Part shown: in pieces, positions 1 through 6,642 of the stretch
Layout: each line of letters opens with the position of its first letter
Numbering within the stretch: position 1 is the stretch's first letter
Origin: Candidatus Eiseniibacteriota bacterium
GTDB lineage: Bacteria > Eisenbacteria > RBG-16-71-46
Reading direction: 5' to 3'
Assembly (NCBI GenBank): GCA_903921835.1
Contig: CAIXRL010000485.1
Span: 1 to 15,048 of the forward strand
Length of the DNA: 15,048 nucleotides
Position numbers and translations under genes: made by a program
Notes under the pieces: model-generated
Told to the model about the DNA's origin: nothing
Databases searched by the model: none
Seen by the model: only the letters and a program-made list of their open reading frames with translations

Positions 1-309
1 CGCGGAGCCGCGACAGCCTGCGCACGCGCATCCCTCGAGCGCTGGCGTGCGGCTCGCGAAAGGGTCGCGCGGCTCGGGAGATTGCGTGCGAAGACGCGGC
101 AAGAGGAATCGTCCGCGCGGCGTTCCATCCATGGGCTACGTGCTGGACGGGGGCGACGTGCCGAACGGCGCGATGAACGGGCCGATGGGCCCGATACGCA
201 GGCCCGATACGCGGGCTGGCATTTCACGGACGGTCCGCGCTACTGTCTTCCGCACACGGAGTTCGCCCCGACCGGGATGACCCGACCGGTAAGACAGAGG
301 AAGGCTCGA
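1..309. other. Window start, no gene supported
   Basis: I find no recognisable protein here. The frame of the downstream lipoprotein gene stays open back to base 1, but the residues it would add are Arg-rich low-complexity sequence typical of non-coding GC-rich DNA, and the downstream gene has its own ribosome binding site and signal peptide. Another plus frame is open from base 3 to a TGA at 174-176 and could be the tail of a gene that begins outside the window, but I do not recognise it. The stretch also holds a 12-bp tandem repeat (188-212). The 10-mer GCTACTGTCT at 239-248 recurs at 5603-5612, ahead of another gene, and contains a TANNNT element. Confidence 0.4.
188..212. repeat. Two tandem copies of GGCCCGATACGC
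   Basis: GGCCCGATACGC occurs at 188-199 and again at 201-212, separated by one base, giving a 13-bp period. It lies about 100 bases upstream of the lipoprotein gene. It could be a protein-binding site or a chance duplication. Confidence 0.4.
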
Positions 310-732
310 ATGATTCGCGCGCGTGCCGCGCGGCTCGGTGTGCTCTGCGCCCTGCTCGCGTCCACTGGTTGCATGACACTGCGGGAGATCCCGCGGCAGG
401 ACTTCACGGCGCATGCCGAGCGCAAAGGTGTTCGCCTCGAGACCCGGGATGGACTCGTGTACGAGTTCGACTGGGCGTCCTGCGTCGGCGAGACGCTGGT
501 CGGCTATCGCAGCCGCTCCGGGACCGAGGGACCCGTGGACCAGGTCGCGGTCATCCGGGTGCCGTTCGCGGACGTGCAGCGACTGACCGCGCGCGAGTTG
601 GACTGGCGGCGCACCGGACTGATCGGGGGTGGCGTCGTCGCGGGCGCGCTCGCGGTTGGGCTGCACTCGGCAGCGAAGCCCGCCAGCCGGAGCGAGCCTT
701 CGGGAGGTGGGAAGGGTCCTCCCGGAAACTAG
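310..732 (+). CDS. Small putative lipoprotein, function unknown
   Basis: 140 residues. The ATG at 310 is chosen because AGAGGAAGG sits about 5 bases upstream and the first residues form a signal peptide: an Arg-rich start, a hydrophobic run LGVLCALLA, and Cys21 after Ser-Thr-Gly. The lipobox is loose, since position -3 is Ser rather than Leu, but a lipoprotein remains the best reading. The mature part (about residues 35-100) has alternating beta-type sequence, including a VRLETRDGLVYEF stretch and an IRVPFADVQRL stretch. It ends in a Gly/Ala/Val-rich hydrophobic segment (about 104-120) and a short polar tail. This layout resembles small uncharacterised lipoproteins of GC-rich Gram-negatives. 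I know no function. The gene stands alone and converges on the minus-strand gene at 927. If real, its N-terminus would be acylated by the Lnt encoded at 10568. Confidence 0.7.
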   Translation: MIRARAARLGVLCALLASTGCMTLREIPRQDFTAHAERKGVRLETRDGLVYEFDWASCVGETLVGYRSRSGTEGPVDQVAVIRVPFADVQRLTARELDWRRTGLIGGGVVAGALAVGLHSAAKPASRSEPSGGGKGPPGN

Positions 733-858
733 CCCGGACGATTCAGTGCGCCGCGGTGTGCGCGCGCGATCGGCTCGCCATCCGCCGCGAAGCTGGACCC
801 GCCGCCGTGCTCATCGTGCGGACAACGCGGTTCCGGCGCGGCCGGCCGAGGCTGGACA

Positions 859-873
859 CCCACCGAAGGTGGG
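859..873. terminator. Hairpin between convergent genes, possible terminator
   Basis: CCCACC (859-864) and GGTGGG (868-873) form a perfect 6-bp stem with a GAA loop. It is placed between the stop codons of two convergent genes (732 plus, 927 minus), where a bidirectional terminator would be expected. No T-tract follows on either strand, so terminator function is inferred from position only. The rest of 733-926 shows nothing else. Confidence 0.3.
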
Positions 874-926
874 CCCGGCTGACGCACATCCCGCGCTCTC
901 CTCTCGCGGTTCGTGAATGGCGCGGG

Positions 927-1304
927 TCAGCGCCGCCCCGCCGCTCGCACGCCCAGCGCTGCGCCGAGCGCGTCGGCCGTGAGGTCCACAGGGTCGAAGC
1001 CGCCGTGGTGGCGGTCTCGCAGTTCCTTCAGCGTTCCGAGCCCCAGCGACAGCAGGAACGCATTCGTGCGCGTGCCACCCGCGAGGCCCGTGCCCGCGGC
1101 GAGCGTGAACGACAGCGACGCGTGCTCGAGGCGGTCCGGACGGGCGAGGCCGAGCTGCCAGGCGCGAATGCGCGCCGGCGCGACATGAAGCGTGTCGGCG
1201 GGCGCTGCGGCGCGCGCGAGGGGCACACCGAACGGCGCCGCGAGCGCGCAGGCGAGCCCGAGACGGCGGAGCGTGCAACCGGCGGCGAAACGTGACCTGG
1301 GCAT
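927..1304 (-). CDS. Small secreted DUF2279/YfiM-like protein
   Basis: 125 residues from the ATG at 1304. The N-terminus is a good signal peptide: Arg residues, then a hydrophobic stretch of about 16 residues, then LARAAA with a likely cleavage after Ala. The mature part carries a pattern I associate with DUF2279 (YfiM) and VanZ-like small envelope proteins: RLEHASLSFTLAAG, a Gly-rich hydrophobic helix, then KELRDRHHGGFD and DLTADALGAALG. The spacing H...KE..D...D..AD..G...G is the main evidence; the biochemical role is unknown. An in-frame ATG at 1349 would add 15 residues but has no ribosome binding site. It would also bury the signal peptide, and a CATAAT promoter-like element lies right at 1348-1353, so 1304 is preferred. 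The gene is divergent from the polyprenyl synthase operon. Confidence 0.6.
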   Translation of the reverse strand: MPRSRFAAGCTLRRLGLACALAAPFGVPLARAAAPADTLHVAPARIRAWQLGLARPDRLEHASLSFTLAAGTGLAGGTRTNAFLLSLGLGTLKELRDRHHGGFDPVDLTADALGAALGVRAAGRR

Positions 1305-1347
1305 GGCGCCTTGGGGAGAGGCGTGCGCGACCGCCGCGCACCGGGGC

Positions 1348-1353
1348 ATTATG
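1348..1353 (-). promoter_or_regulatory. Possible -10 element of the DUF2279-like gene
   Basis: Read on the minus strand this is CATAAT, five of six matches to TATAAT and conspicuously AT-rich for this DNA. It lies about 44 bases upstream of the chosen ATG at 1304, a normal promoter distance. No convincing -35 element is visible 17-18 bases further out. Confidence 0.3.
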
Positions 1354-1394
1354 TCACGATCCGGGCGCGCGAGATGGGGGCCGGCGCCGTTGCT

Positions 1395-1434
1395 GCATCG
1401 CGGGTTGCGTGATGCGTGGCGCGATGCGCGATGC
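1395..1434. repeat. Iterated CGCGATGC motif, possible operator
   Basis: The 8-mer CGCGATGC occurs at 1420-1427 and again at 1427-1434, sharing one base, and its exact reverse complement GCATCGCG lies at 1395-1402. A related GTGATGC is at 1410-1416. The last copy ends one base before the TTGACA -35 box at 1435. Spacing close to helical turns and the abutting position suggest a regulator binding site. No regulator is identified. Confidence 0.4.
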
Positions 1435-1464
1435 TTGACACTCGCGGAAGGCGGCCCCTATCCT
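1435..1464 (+). promoter_or_regulatory. Sigma-70-type promoter of the polyprenyl synthase operon
   Basis: A perfect TTGACA -35 box (1435-1440) is followed after 18 bases by TATCCT (1459-1464). The ATG at 1514 is about 50 bases downstream. This is the best promoter in the window and matches the form of those at 9257 and 13108. Confidence 0.6.
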
Positions 1465-1513
1465 GCGTCGCGTTTTTGTCCGTTCCTCCCACCCTTGGTG
1501 ACCCGATCCACGA

Positions 1514-2506
1514 ATGCCCGTCGACGCCCAGATTCTCGCAGTCCAGAAGCCTGTCCGGCGCCAGCTGGATGAGGTCCAGAAGCGGCTGCGCGGGCTCTTC
1601 CGCACGCCGATTCCGATTCTCAACGAGGTGGGCGGGCACGTACTGGCGACCCGGGGCAAGAAGTTCCGGCCGACGCTGCTGCTCCTGACCGCGCGCTTGC
1701 GCGGGGCGCTGGGCGTGGACGCGATCGTCACCGCGACCGTGGTCGAGCTGGTGCACGCCGCCGCGCTCATCCACGACGACTCCGTCGATCGCAGTCCGCT
1801 GCGCCGCGGCAAGCCGACCGTGAACGGGCTGTGGACGGACGAGATGGCGATCATCATGGGCGACTACCTGTACGCGCAGTCCATGGCGCTGCTCGTGGAG
1901 TACGAACAGACCGCCGCCATGGGCGTGCTTGCAGGTGCCGTCATCGAGATGTCGTGCGGCGAGGCGCTCGAGTTCCAGCATGCCTACAACCTCGACGTCA
2001 GCGAGGTTGAGTACGAGGAGCTGATCCGGGCGAAGACGGGTTCGCTCATCGGGGCCGCCACCGAGGTCGGCGCCAGCCTGAATGGCGGCGGCAGGTCGAA
2101 GGCGCGCCGCGCGGCGTACCGTCGCTTCGGCGAGCAGGTCGGCGTGGCATTCCAGATCGTCGACGACCTCTTCGACTATCTCAGCGAACCCGAGGTCACT
2201 GGCAAGCCCGTGGGCCACGATCTCGCCGAGGGCAAGGTCACGCTGCCGCTCATCGCCGCGCTGCGCCAGGCGACGCAGGCGGATCGCAGGCGCCTGCGCT
2301 CGCTCGCGGGGCGCAGGAAGTGGACGCCCGGGCAGTGGGCCGACCTGCGATCGCTCATCGAGCGCGCCGGCGGCTTCGAGTATTCCCGCCAGCGCGCGGC
2401 CGCCCTGGCCGGAGATGCGCGCGGGCTGCTTGCGCGTGAGCCGCACGGCGTGGCGCGCACCGCTCTCGACGCCGCGATTGACTACGCGGTGGACCGCGAT
2501 CACTGA
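1514..2506 (+). CDS. ispB: Long-chain polyprenyl diphosphate synthase
   Basis: 330 residues, normal for trans-prenyltransferases that extend a short allylic diphosphate with isopentenyl diphosphate to make quinone side chains or similar lipids. The first Asp-rich motif is DDSVD (88-92) followed by RRGKPTVN. The second is DDLFD (217-221) with GKPVGHDLAEGK just after, and KTGSLIGAA carries the conserved Lys-Thr. The residues at -4 and -5 before the first motif are both Ala, which in this family permits long products (C35-C50) rather than farnesyl or geranylgeranyl diphosphate; this is an inference from known chain-length rules. The exact length (hepta-, octa- or nonaprenyl) cannot be read, so the symbol is provisional. 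The start has only a weak ribosome binding site. It is the first gene of the operon that includes rsfS, argS and the PfkB kinase. Confidence 0.9.
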   Translation: MPVDAQILAVQKPVRRQLDEVQKRLRGLFRTPIPILNEVGGHVLATRGKKFRPTLLLLTARLRGALGVDAIVTATVVELVHAAALIHDDSVDRSPLRRGKPTVNGLWTDEMAIIMGDYLYAQSMALLVEYEQTAAMGVLAGAVIEMSCGEALEFQHAYNLDVSEVEYEELIRAKTGSLIGAATEVGASLNGGGRSKARRAAYRRFGEQVGVAFQIVDDLFDYLSEPEVTGKPVGHDLAEGKVTLPLIAALRQATQADRRRLRSLAGRRKWTPGQWADLRSLIERAGGFEYSRQRAAALAGDARGLLAREPHGVARTALDAAIDYAVDRDH

Positions 2507-2536
2507 TCGCGCCCGCCCGAAACCGACTGGCAACCC

Positions 2537-2914
2537 ATGACCACCCGTCCCGCACGTGTTTCGTCCGTTCCCGCCCTGAAGCTGCTGCGCGCCTGTGCCG
2601 AGGCCGCCGCGAGCAAGAAGGCCGAGCAGATCGTCGGCCTCGACCTCAGGGACCTCCAGGGTGTCGCCGACTACTTTCTCATCTGCTCGGGCTCGAGCGA
2701 GCCGCAGGTCAAGGCCATCGCCGAGGCCGTCGAGGACCAGCTCCGCGCGCTGGGCGCCAGGCCCTGGCACATCGAAGGGCGGGAGGGGCGACGCTGGGTG
2801 CTGCTCGACTACGTGGACGTGGTCGTGCACGTCTTCCACGAGAAGGTGCGCGAGTACTACCTGCTCGAACGCCTGTGGGGCGACGCCAGGAGCGTGGACC
2901 TTGGTGTGGAATGA
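2537..2914 (+). CDS. rsfS: Ribosomal silencing factor RsfS
   Basis: 125 residues, typical of the RsfS/Iojap (DUF143) family. These proteins bind uL14 on the free 50S subunit and block joining to 30S when nutrients are scarce. Family hallmarks visible here are LKLLRACAEAAASKKAEQI, the DLRDLQGVADYFLICSG core, PQVKAIAEAVED, and WHIEGREGRRWVLLDY followed by DVVVHVFHEKVREYYLLERLWGDA. It begins 30 bases after the polyprenyl synthase and its last codons overlap the start of argS, so these genes are probably co-transcribed and translationally coupled. In many bacteria rsfS neighbours nadD; nadD is absent from this window. Confidence 0.95.
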   Translation: MTTRPARVSSVPALKLLRACAEAAASKKAEQIVGLDLRDLQGVADYFLICSGSSEPQVKAIAEAVEDQLRALGARPWHIEGREGRRWVLLDYVDVVVHVFHEKVREYYLLERLWGDARSVDLGVE

Positions 2915-4634
2915 GCTGAAAGCCGCGGTCGCGGCGGCGCTGGAGGCGGCCGGTCTGGCGAGCCCCGAGCGGCTCGCGCGACTCGATTTCGCCATTCCAC
3001 GCGAGCCCTCGCACGGCGACTGGACCACCAACTTCTGCATGCTGTTCGCGAAGGAGGTGGGGCGTCCGCCGCGCGCGATCGCAGAGGAGCTCGCGCGCCG
3101 GATCGGCGACGCGGGCGGGATCGTGGGCTCAGTCGAAGTCGCCGGCCCCGGCTTCCTCAACTTCCGCTACGGCGACGCGTTCCTCGCCTCGCTGCCGGCG
3201 CGCATCCTCGCCGAGGGTGTGCGCTTTGGGAACTCGGACTTCGGCGCGGGCGAACGCATCCTCGTCGAATACGTGAGCGCGAATCCGACCGGTCCCATGA
3301 ACGTCGTGAGCGCGCGCGCGGGCGCCGTGGGCGCGACGCTGGTCGCGCTTCTGCGCGCCGCGGGCTGGGACGCCGCGGGCGAGTTCTACGTCAACGACGC
3401 GGGCAACCAGGTGGACCTGCTCGGCGAGTCGCTGGCCGCGCGTTTCGCCGAACGGATCGGCGGCGACCGCCCGCTGCCGCCGGAGGGCTACCAGGGCGCG
3501 TACCTGCGCGAGCTCGCCGACACGCTCTCCGAGACCGAGGCACGCACGCAGCTGGCCGCGCCGGATGGCGCGAAGTGGTTCCGTGACCAGGCGCTGGAGC
3601 GCATGGTCGCGTGGCAGCAGCGCGACCTCGGCGCGTACGGCGTCGCGTTCGACCGCTGGTTCCGCGAGTCCGAGCTGCACGCCAGCGGCGCCGTGAGCGG
3701 GACGCTCGCCGCGCTCGAGGCGCGCGGGATGATCTACCGCGCGACGCACCCCGAGGGCGTCAGCGAGGCGGCGCAGTCGCGCGTGAAGGGCGAGGAGGGC
3801 GCGGCGGCGGCCGAGGCGACCTGGCTGCGCACGTTCGGATTCGGCGACGACATGGACCGCGTCGTGGTCCGCAGCGACGGGCGGCCCACGTACCTGCTGC
3901 CCGACATCGCCTATCACCGCGACAAGCGGGAGCGCGGCTTCCGGCGTGCGATCAACCTCTGGGGCCCCGACCACCACGCCTACGTGGCGACGCTGAGCGC
4001 CGCGCTGGAGGCGCTGGGGCTCGAACGCGATTTCCTCCAGGTGCTGATCGTCCAGCAGGTGAACCTGCTGCGCGACGGGCAGGAAGTGAAGATGAGCAAG
4101 CGCGCGGGCGAGTTCGTCACGCTGCGCGAGCTGGTGGACGAGGTCGGGGCGGACTGTGCGCGCTTCTTCTTCGTGATGCGTTCGGCCAGTGCGCACCTGG
4201 ATTTCGACCTGGGGCTGGCGCTGCGGCAGAACGACGAGAACCCGGTATTCTACGTGCAGTACGCACACGCACGCGGCGCCGCCACGCGGCGGCACGGGGC
4301 GGAGCGCGGCCTCGAGCCCGCCTCCGGTGCGCCGGGCCCGCTCGGCGCACCCGAGGAAGTGGCGCTCGTGCGCAAGCTGGCGACGTTCCCCGAGGTCGTG
4401 CGCGGCGCAGCGGTGATGCGCGAGCCGCACCGCATTCCCACGTTCCTGATCGAGACGGCGGCGGAGTTCCACCGCTTCTATCACGCATGCCGGGTCGTCA
4501 GCGACGATCCGGATCTCTCGCGCCACCGCCTCCGGCTGTGCGCCGCGACGCAGCAGGTGCTGCGCAATGGTCTCGCGCTCATGGGAGTGTCCGCTCCCGA
4601 GCGGCTCGAGCGCGAGGCGGAAAGCACGCCATGA
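2904..4634 (+). CDS. argS: Arginyl-tRNA synthetase
   Basis: 576 residues from GTG 2904, a usual size for ArgS, the class I enzyme that charges tRNA-Arg. The order is an N-terminal additional domain (about 1-105), the Rossmann catalytic core starting at VEYVSANPTGP, a KMSKR signature at 396-400 followed by AGEFVTLRELVDEVG, and a C-terminal DALR anticodon-binding helical domain beginning near NPVFYVQYAHAR. The HIGH position is unusual: after NPTGP (127-131) the sequence is Met-Asn-Val-Val-Ser instead of the usual Leu-His-x-Gly-His. The flanks NPTGP and EFYVNDAGNQVDLLG are intact and the frame is sound, so it is probably functional. GTG 2904 and TTG 2901 are both possible starts. AGGAG at 2888-2892 is better spaced for 2901; either overlaps rsfS. 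The TGA overlaps the next ATG (ATGA). Confidence 0.93.
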   Translation: MWNELKAAVAAALEAAGLASPERLARLDFAIPREPSHGDWTTNFCMLFAKEVGRPPRAIAEELARRIGDAGGIVGSVEVAGPGFLNFRYGDAFLASLPARILAEGVRFGNSDFGAGERILVEYVSANPTGPMNVVSARAGAVGATLVALLRAAGWDAAGEFYVNDAGNQVDLLGESLAARFAERIGGDRPLPPEGYQGAYLRELADTLSETEARTQLAAPDGAKWFRDQALERMVAWQQRDLGAYGVAFDRWFRESELHASGAVSGTLAALEARGMIYRATHPEGVSEAAQSRVKGEEGAAAAEATWLRTFGFGDDMDRVVVRSDGRPTYLLPDIAYHRDKRERGFRRAINLWGPDHHAYVATLSAALEALGLERDFLQVLIVQQVNLLRDGQEVKMSKRAGEFVTLRELVDEVGADCARFFFVMRSASAHLDFDLGLALRQNDENPVFYVQYAHARGAATRRHGAERGLEPASGAPGPLGAPEEVALVRKLATFPEVVRGAAVMREPHRIPTFLIETAAEFHRFYHACRVVSDDPDLSRHRLRLCAATQQVLRNGLALMGVSAPERLEREAESTP

Positions 4635-5554
4635 TCGATCCCCAACGCATCCTCGTGGTCGGCTCGGTGGCCCTCGACTCCATCCGCACGCCCTACGGCG
4701 AGGTGACCGAGGCGCTGGGCGGCTCGGCGTCCTATTTCTCGTTCTCGGCGAGCCACTTCGCGCCGGTCTCGGTCGTCGCCGTGGTCGGCGACGACTTCCC
4801 GCACCGCGAGCTGTTCCTGGATCGCGGCGTGGACCTGACGGGACTCGAGACGGCGGCGGGACGCACGTTTCGCTGGCGCGGCGAGTACGCCGGCGATCTC
4901 GGACACGCCCACACGCTCGAGACGCAGCTCAACGTGTTCGCCGAGTTCCATCCGAAGCTCGAGGCGGAACACCGTCGCGCGCCGTACGTGTTCCTTGCGA
5001 ACATCGACCCGGAGCTGCAGCTCGAGGTGCTCTCGCAGATGCGCAAACCGACACTGACGCTCTCGGACACGATGAACTACTGGATCGCGCGCAAGCCCGA
5101 CCGCGTGTTCGAGGTGCTGCGCCGCGTGGACATCGCGCTGCTGAACGAGGAGGAGGCGAAGGCGCTCGCCGGCGAGACGCACCTGGCGCGGGCCGCGGAC
5201 AAGCTGCTCGAGCGGGGCGCCAACGCGGTGGTGATCAAGAAGGGCGAGCATGGCGCGCTGTACCATTCGCGCGAGGAGCGGTTCATCACGCCGGCCTACC
5301 CGGTCACAGCGCTCACCGATCCCACGGGAGCGGGCGACTCGTTCGCGGGCGGTTTCATCGGCATGCTGGCGCGCTTCGGCCGCACGGACGGCGCGGCCCT
5401 GCGCCAGGCGATGGCGTGCGGAACCGCGATGGCATCGCTCGCGATCGAGTCGTTCAGCCCGCAGCGTCTGATCGGCACGAACCCCGGCGAGATCGAGACT
5501 CGCGTGCGCTCGCTCCACGGCATGGTCCACTACGACCTCTTCCCGATGTTCTGA
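4631..5554 (+). CDS. PfkB-family carbohydrate or nucleoside kinase
   Basis: 307 residues, ribokinase fold. The N-terminus RILVVGSVALDSI and the GG pair at 30-31 (LGGSASYFS) are the substrate-side signature. DPTGAGDSFAGG (230-241) is PfkB signature 2, with Asp236 the expected catalytic base and the Gly-rich turn the anion hole. LNEEEAKALAGE and VVIKKGEHGAL are the usual central elements. Stretches such as HTLETQLNVFAEF and FLANIDPELQLEVL match, from memory, a PfkB subgroup conserved across the FCB group and neighbouring phyla that has no assigned substrate. A specific sugar cannot be named; adenosine, ribose or another sugar are all possible. Its start overlaps the argS stop by four bases (ATGA), indicating translational coupling and a place in the same operon. 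Confidence 0.88.
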   Translation: MIDPQRILVVGSVALDSIRTPYGEVTEALGGSASYFSFSASHFAPVSVVAVVGDDFPHRELFLDRGVDLTGLETAAGRTFRWRGEYAGDLGHAHTLETQLNVFAEFHPKLEAEHRRAPYVFLANIDPELQLEVLSQMRKPTLTLSDTMNYWIARKPDRVFEVLRRVDIALLNEEEAKALAGETHLARAADKLLERGANAVVIKKGEHGALYHSREERFITPAYPVTALTDPTGAGDSFAGGFIGMLARFGRTDGAALRQAMACGTAMASLAIESFSPQRLIGTNPGEIETRVRSLHGMVHYDLFPMF

Positions 5555-5650
5555 CGCGGCGTGCGGACGTCGGCCGGCGGTGGGCGTGAGCCGCCGCGCT
5601 GTGCTACTGTCTCGGCATCAGAGTGATTTCGAGGGGCAGAGGAGACTTCG

Positions 5651-6436
5651 ATGACCGCATCCAGCGCCGCACTCGCCTCGAAAGCCGAATCCACGCTCCG
5701 CGATTCTCTGCCCGAGATCGAGGGTGTGCGGGTGCGGGCCGAAGGCGGAGACATCCGTGAGATTCACGTCCTGACCCGTTCCGGCCGCGCCCCCAAGAAG
5801 CTCGTGCGTGACATTCAGACCGTGCTGAGCGCCGGCCTGGGCCTCCAGATCGACCATCGCGTCGTTTCCATCGTGCGCTCGCCGGCCGCGTCTGCGGGGA
5901 CGGCGGCGCGCGCGCGCGAGTCCGAGCTCGAAGCCGATCCTCCCGTGGGCGCCGCCCGGGTGGTATCGTCCGGCCCCGAGCTCGCGGAGGTGACCGAGCT
6001 GCCGGTGCGCGACCCGCGTATCCGGTTCGAGAGCGTGAACCTGTTCGTCGCCGGGGCGCGCACGCAGGCACAGGTGGAGTTGCACTGGCGCGGATCGCCC
6101 AGGGTGGGCAGCGCCTCGGGCTGGAGCAGTCGTGACGAATCGCACCGGCTCGTGGCCGAGGCCACGGCCGCCGCGGTTCAGGAGCTGGTGGACGACCCCG
6201 TGGCACTCGGCGTCACGAGCGTCGAACTGGTGGACATGGGCAGGTCACGCATCGCGCTGGTGTCGCTGACGCTGCTCGCGCATCGCCAGGAGAAGCTGCT
6301 GACCGGAAGTTGCGTCATCGAACAGGACACGCCGCAGGCCGTCGTGCTGGCGACGCTCGCCGCGCTCAACCGCGTGGTTGGCGGGCTGCGGGTGAAGGAA
6401 CCGACCGAATACGTGCTCCGTCCCACGACGGACTGA
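5651..6436 (+). CDS. Conserved-looking protein of unknown function
   Basis: 261 residues; the ATG at 5651 has AGAGGAG about 6 bases upstream. No signal peptide or membrane segment is visible, so it is probably cytoplasmic. Two parts can be seen. The N-terminal part (about 20-77) has an EIHVLTRSGRAPKKLVRDIQ stretch followed by a Gly-Leu-x-Ile-Asp-His-Arg-Val-Val-Ser-Ile motif, which reads as a small alpha/beta domain. A Ser/Ala/Glu-rich linker (about 78-115) follows. The C-terminal part (about 119-250) has beta strands (RFESVNLFVAG, AQVELHWRG), a helix (LVAEATAAAVQELV), more strands, and LLTGSCVIEQDTPQAVVLAT leading to LAALNRVVGG. That second part vaguely recalls the regulatory fold of 2-isopropylmalate synthases, by pattern only. 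It lies 96 bases after the PfkB kinase, possibly with its own extended -10 element (TGCTACTGT, 5602-5610). Confidence 0.75.
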   Translation: MTASSAALASKAESTLRDSLPEIEGVRVRAEGGDIREIHVLTRSGRAPKKLVRDIQTVLSAGLGLQIDHRVVSIVRSPAASAGTAARARESELEADPPVGAARVVSSGPELAEVTELPVRDPRIRFESVNLFVAGARTQAQVELHWRGSPRVGSASGWSSRDESHRLVAEATAAAVQELVDDPVALGVTSVELVDMGRSRIALVSLTLLAHRQEKLLTGSCVIEQDTPQAVVLATLAALNRVVGGLRVKEPTEYVLRPTTD

Positions 6437-6443
6437 TCCCATT

Positions 6444-6466
6444 GGCCGTGGGACATTCCCGCGGCC
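6444..6466 (+). terminator. Strong hairpin after the unknown gene
   Basis: GGCCGTGGGA (6444-6453) pairs with TCCCGCGGCC (6457-6466), a 10-bp stem with one G-U pair and a 3-base CAT loop. It starts 8 bases after the stop codon at 6436. There is no U-tract, so it may be a non-canonical terminator, an mRNA-end stabiliser or the first helix of a leader. CGTGGGAC at 6447-6454 can alternatively pair perfectly with GTCCCACG at 6420-6427, inside the end of the upstream gene. Confidence 0.4.
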
Positions 6467-6591
6467 CTATCGAAGAGGAGACCGGCAGGGCGGGAGGATA
6501 GCGAAGCGAAGCAGCCGCGAGCGAAGCGGACCCATCTGTGCGGGATTTGTGTTCCCCCTCGCAGAATCCAACTTAGAGGAGGTGGGTCTGA

Positions 6592-6642
6592 ATGGAACTG
6601 CTCGTCCAGATCATCCAGCTGTTCGGTCGCGCTGGTTGGTAA
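6592..6642 (+). CDS. Putative 16-residue peptide (small ORF)
   Basis: The frame reads MELLVQIIQLFGRAGW then TAA. It is preceded by AGGAGGT (6577-6583) inside a longer AGAGGAGGTGGG, 8 bases before the ATG: the closest match to the anti-Shine-Dalgarno consensus in this window, while many true genes here have weak sites. The peptide is amphipathic or hydrophobic (Leu, Val, Ile, Phe) with a Gly-Arg-Ala-Gly-Trp end. The ORF is in the same frame as the HD-GYP gene 96 bases downstream, and its TAA is the stop that bounds that gene upstream. It could be a leader peptide controlling the HD-GYP gene, a short signal or membrane peptide, or a chance ORF. I know no family for it. The ribosome binding site is the evidence; translation is inferred. 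Confidence 0.45.
   Translation: MELLVQIIQLFGRAGW

Noticed and set aside
3..176. Possible 3' end of a gene entering from the left edge
   Set aside because: The frame is open to a TGA at 174-176, but the translation shows no motif and other frames are open too, so it cannot be supported.
1349..3160. Long minus-strand open frame (603 codons) antisense to the polyprenyl synthase, rsfS and the start of argS
   Set aside because: It is a mirror of well-recognised plus-strand genes in GC-rich DNA, where stop codons are rare in the antisense frame. Its sequence is rich in Arg, His and Gln and matches no family.
3129..4526. Minus-strand open frame (465 codons) antisense to argS
   Set aside because: Same reason: argS is unambiguous and the antisense product looks like compositional noise.
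6500..6529. Repeated GCGAAGC heptamers considered as a CRISPR or REP element
   Set aside because: Only three copies, irregularly spaced and without spacers; no second occurrence in the window.
6437..6591. c-di-GMP (GEMM) riboswitch before the HD-GYP gene
   Set aside because: I could not find the conserved core or tetraloop-receptor arrangement. A covariance-model search would settle it.
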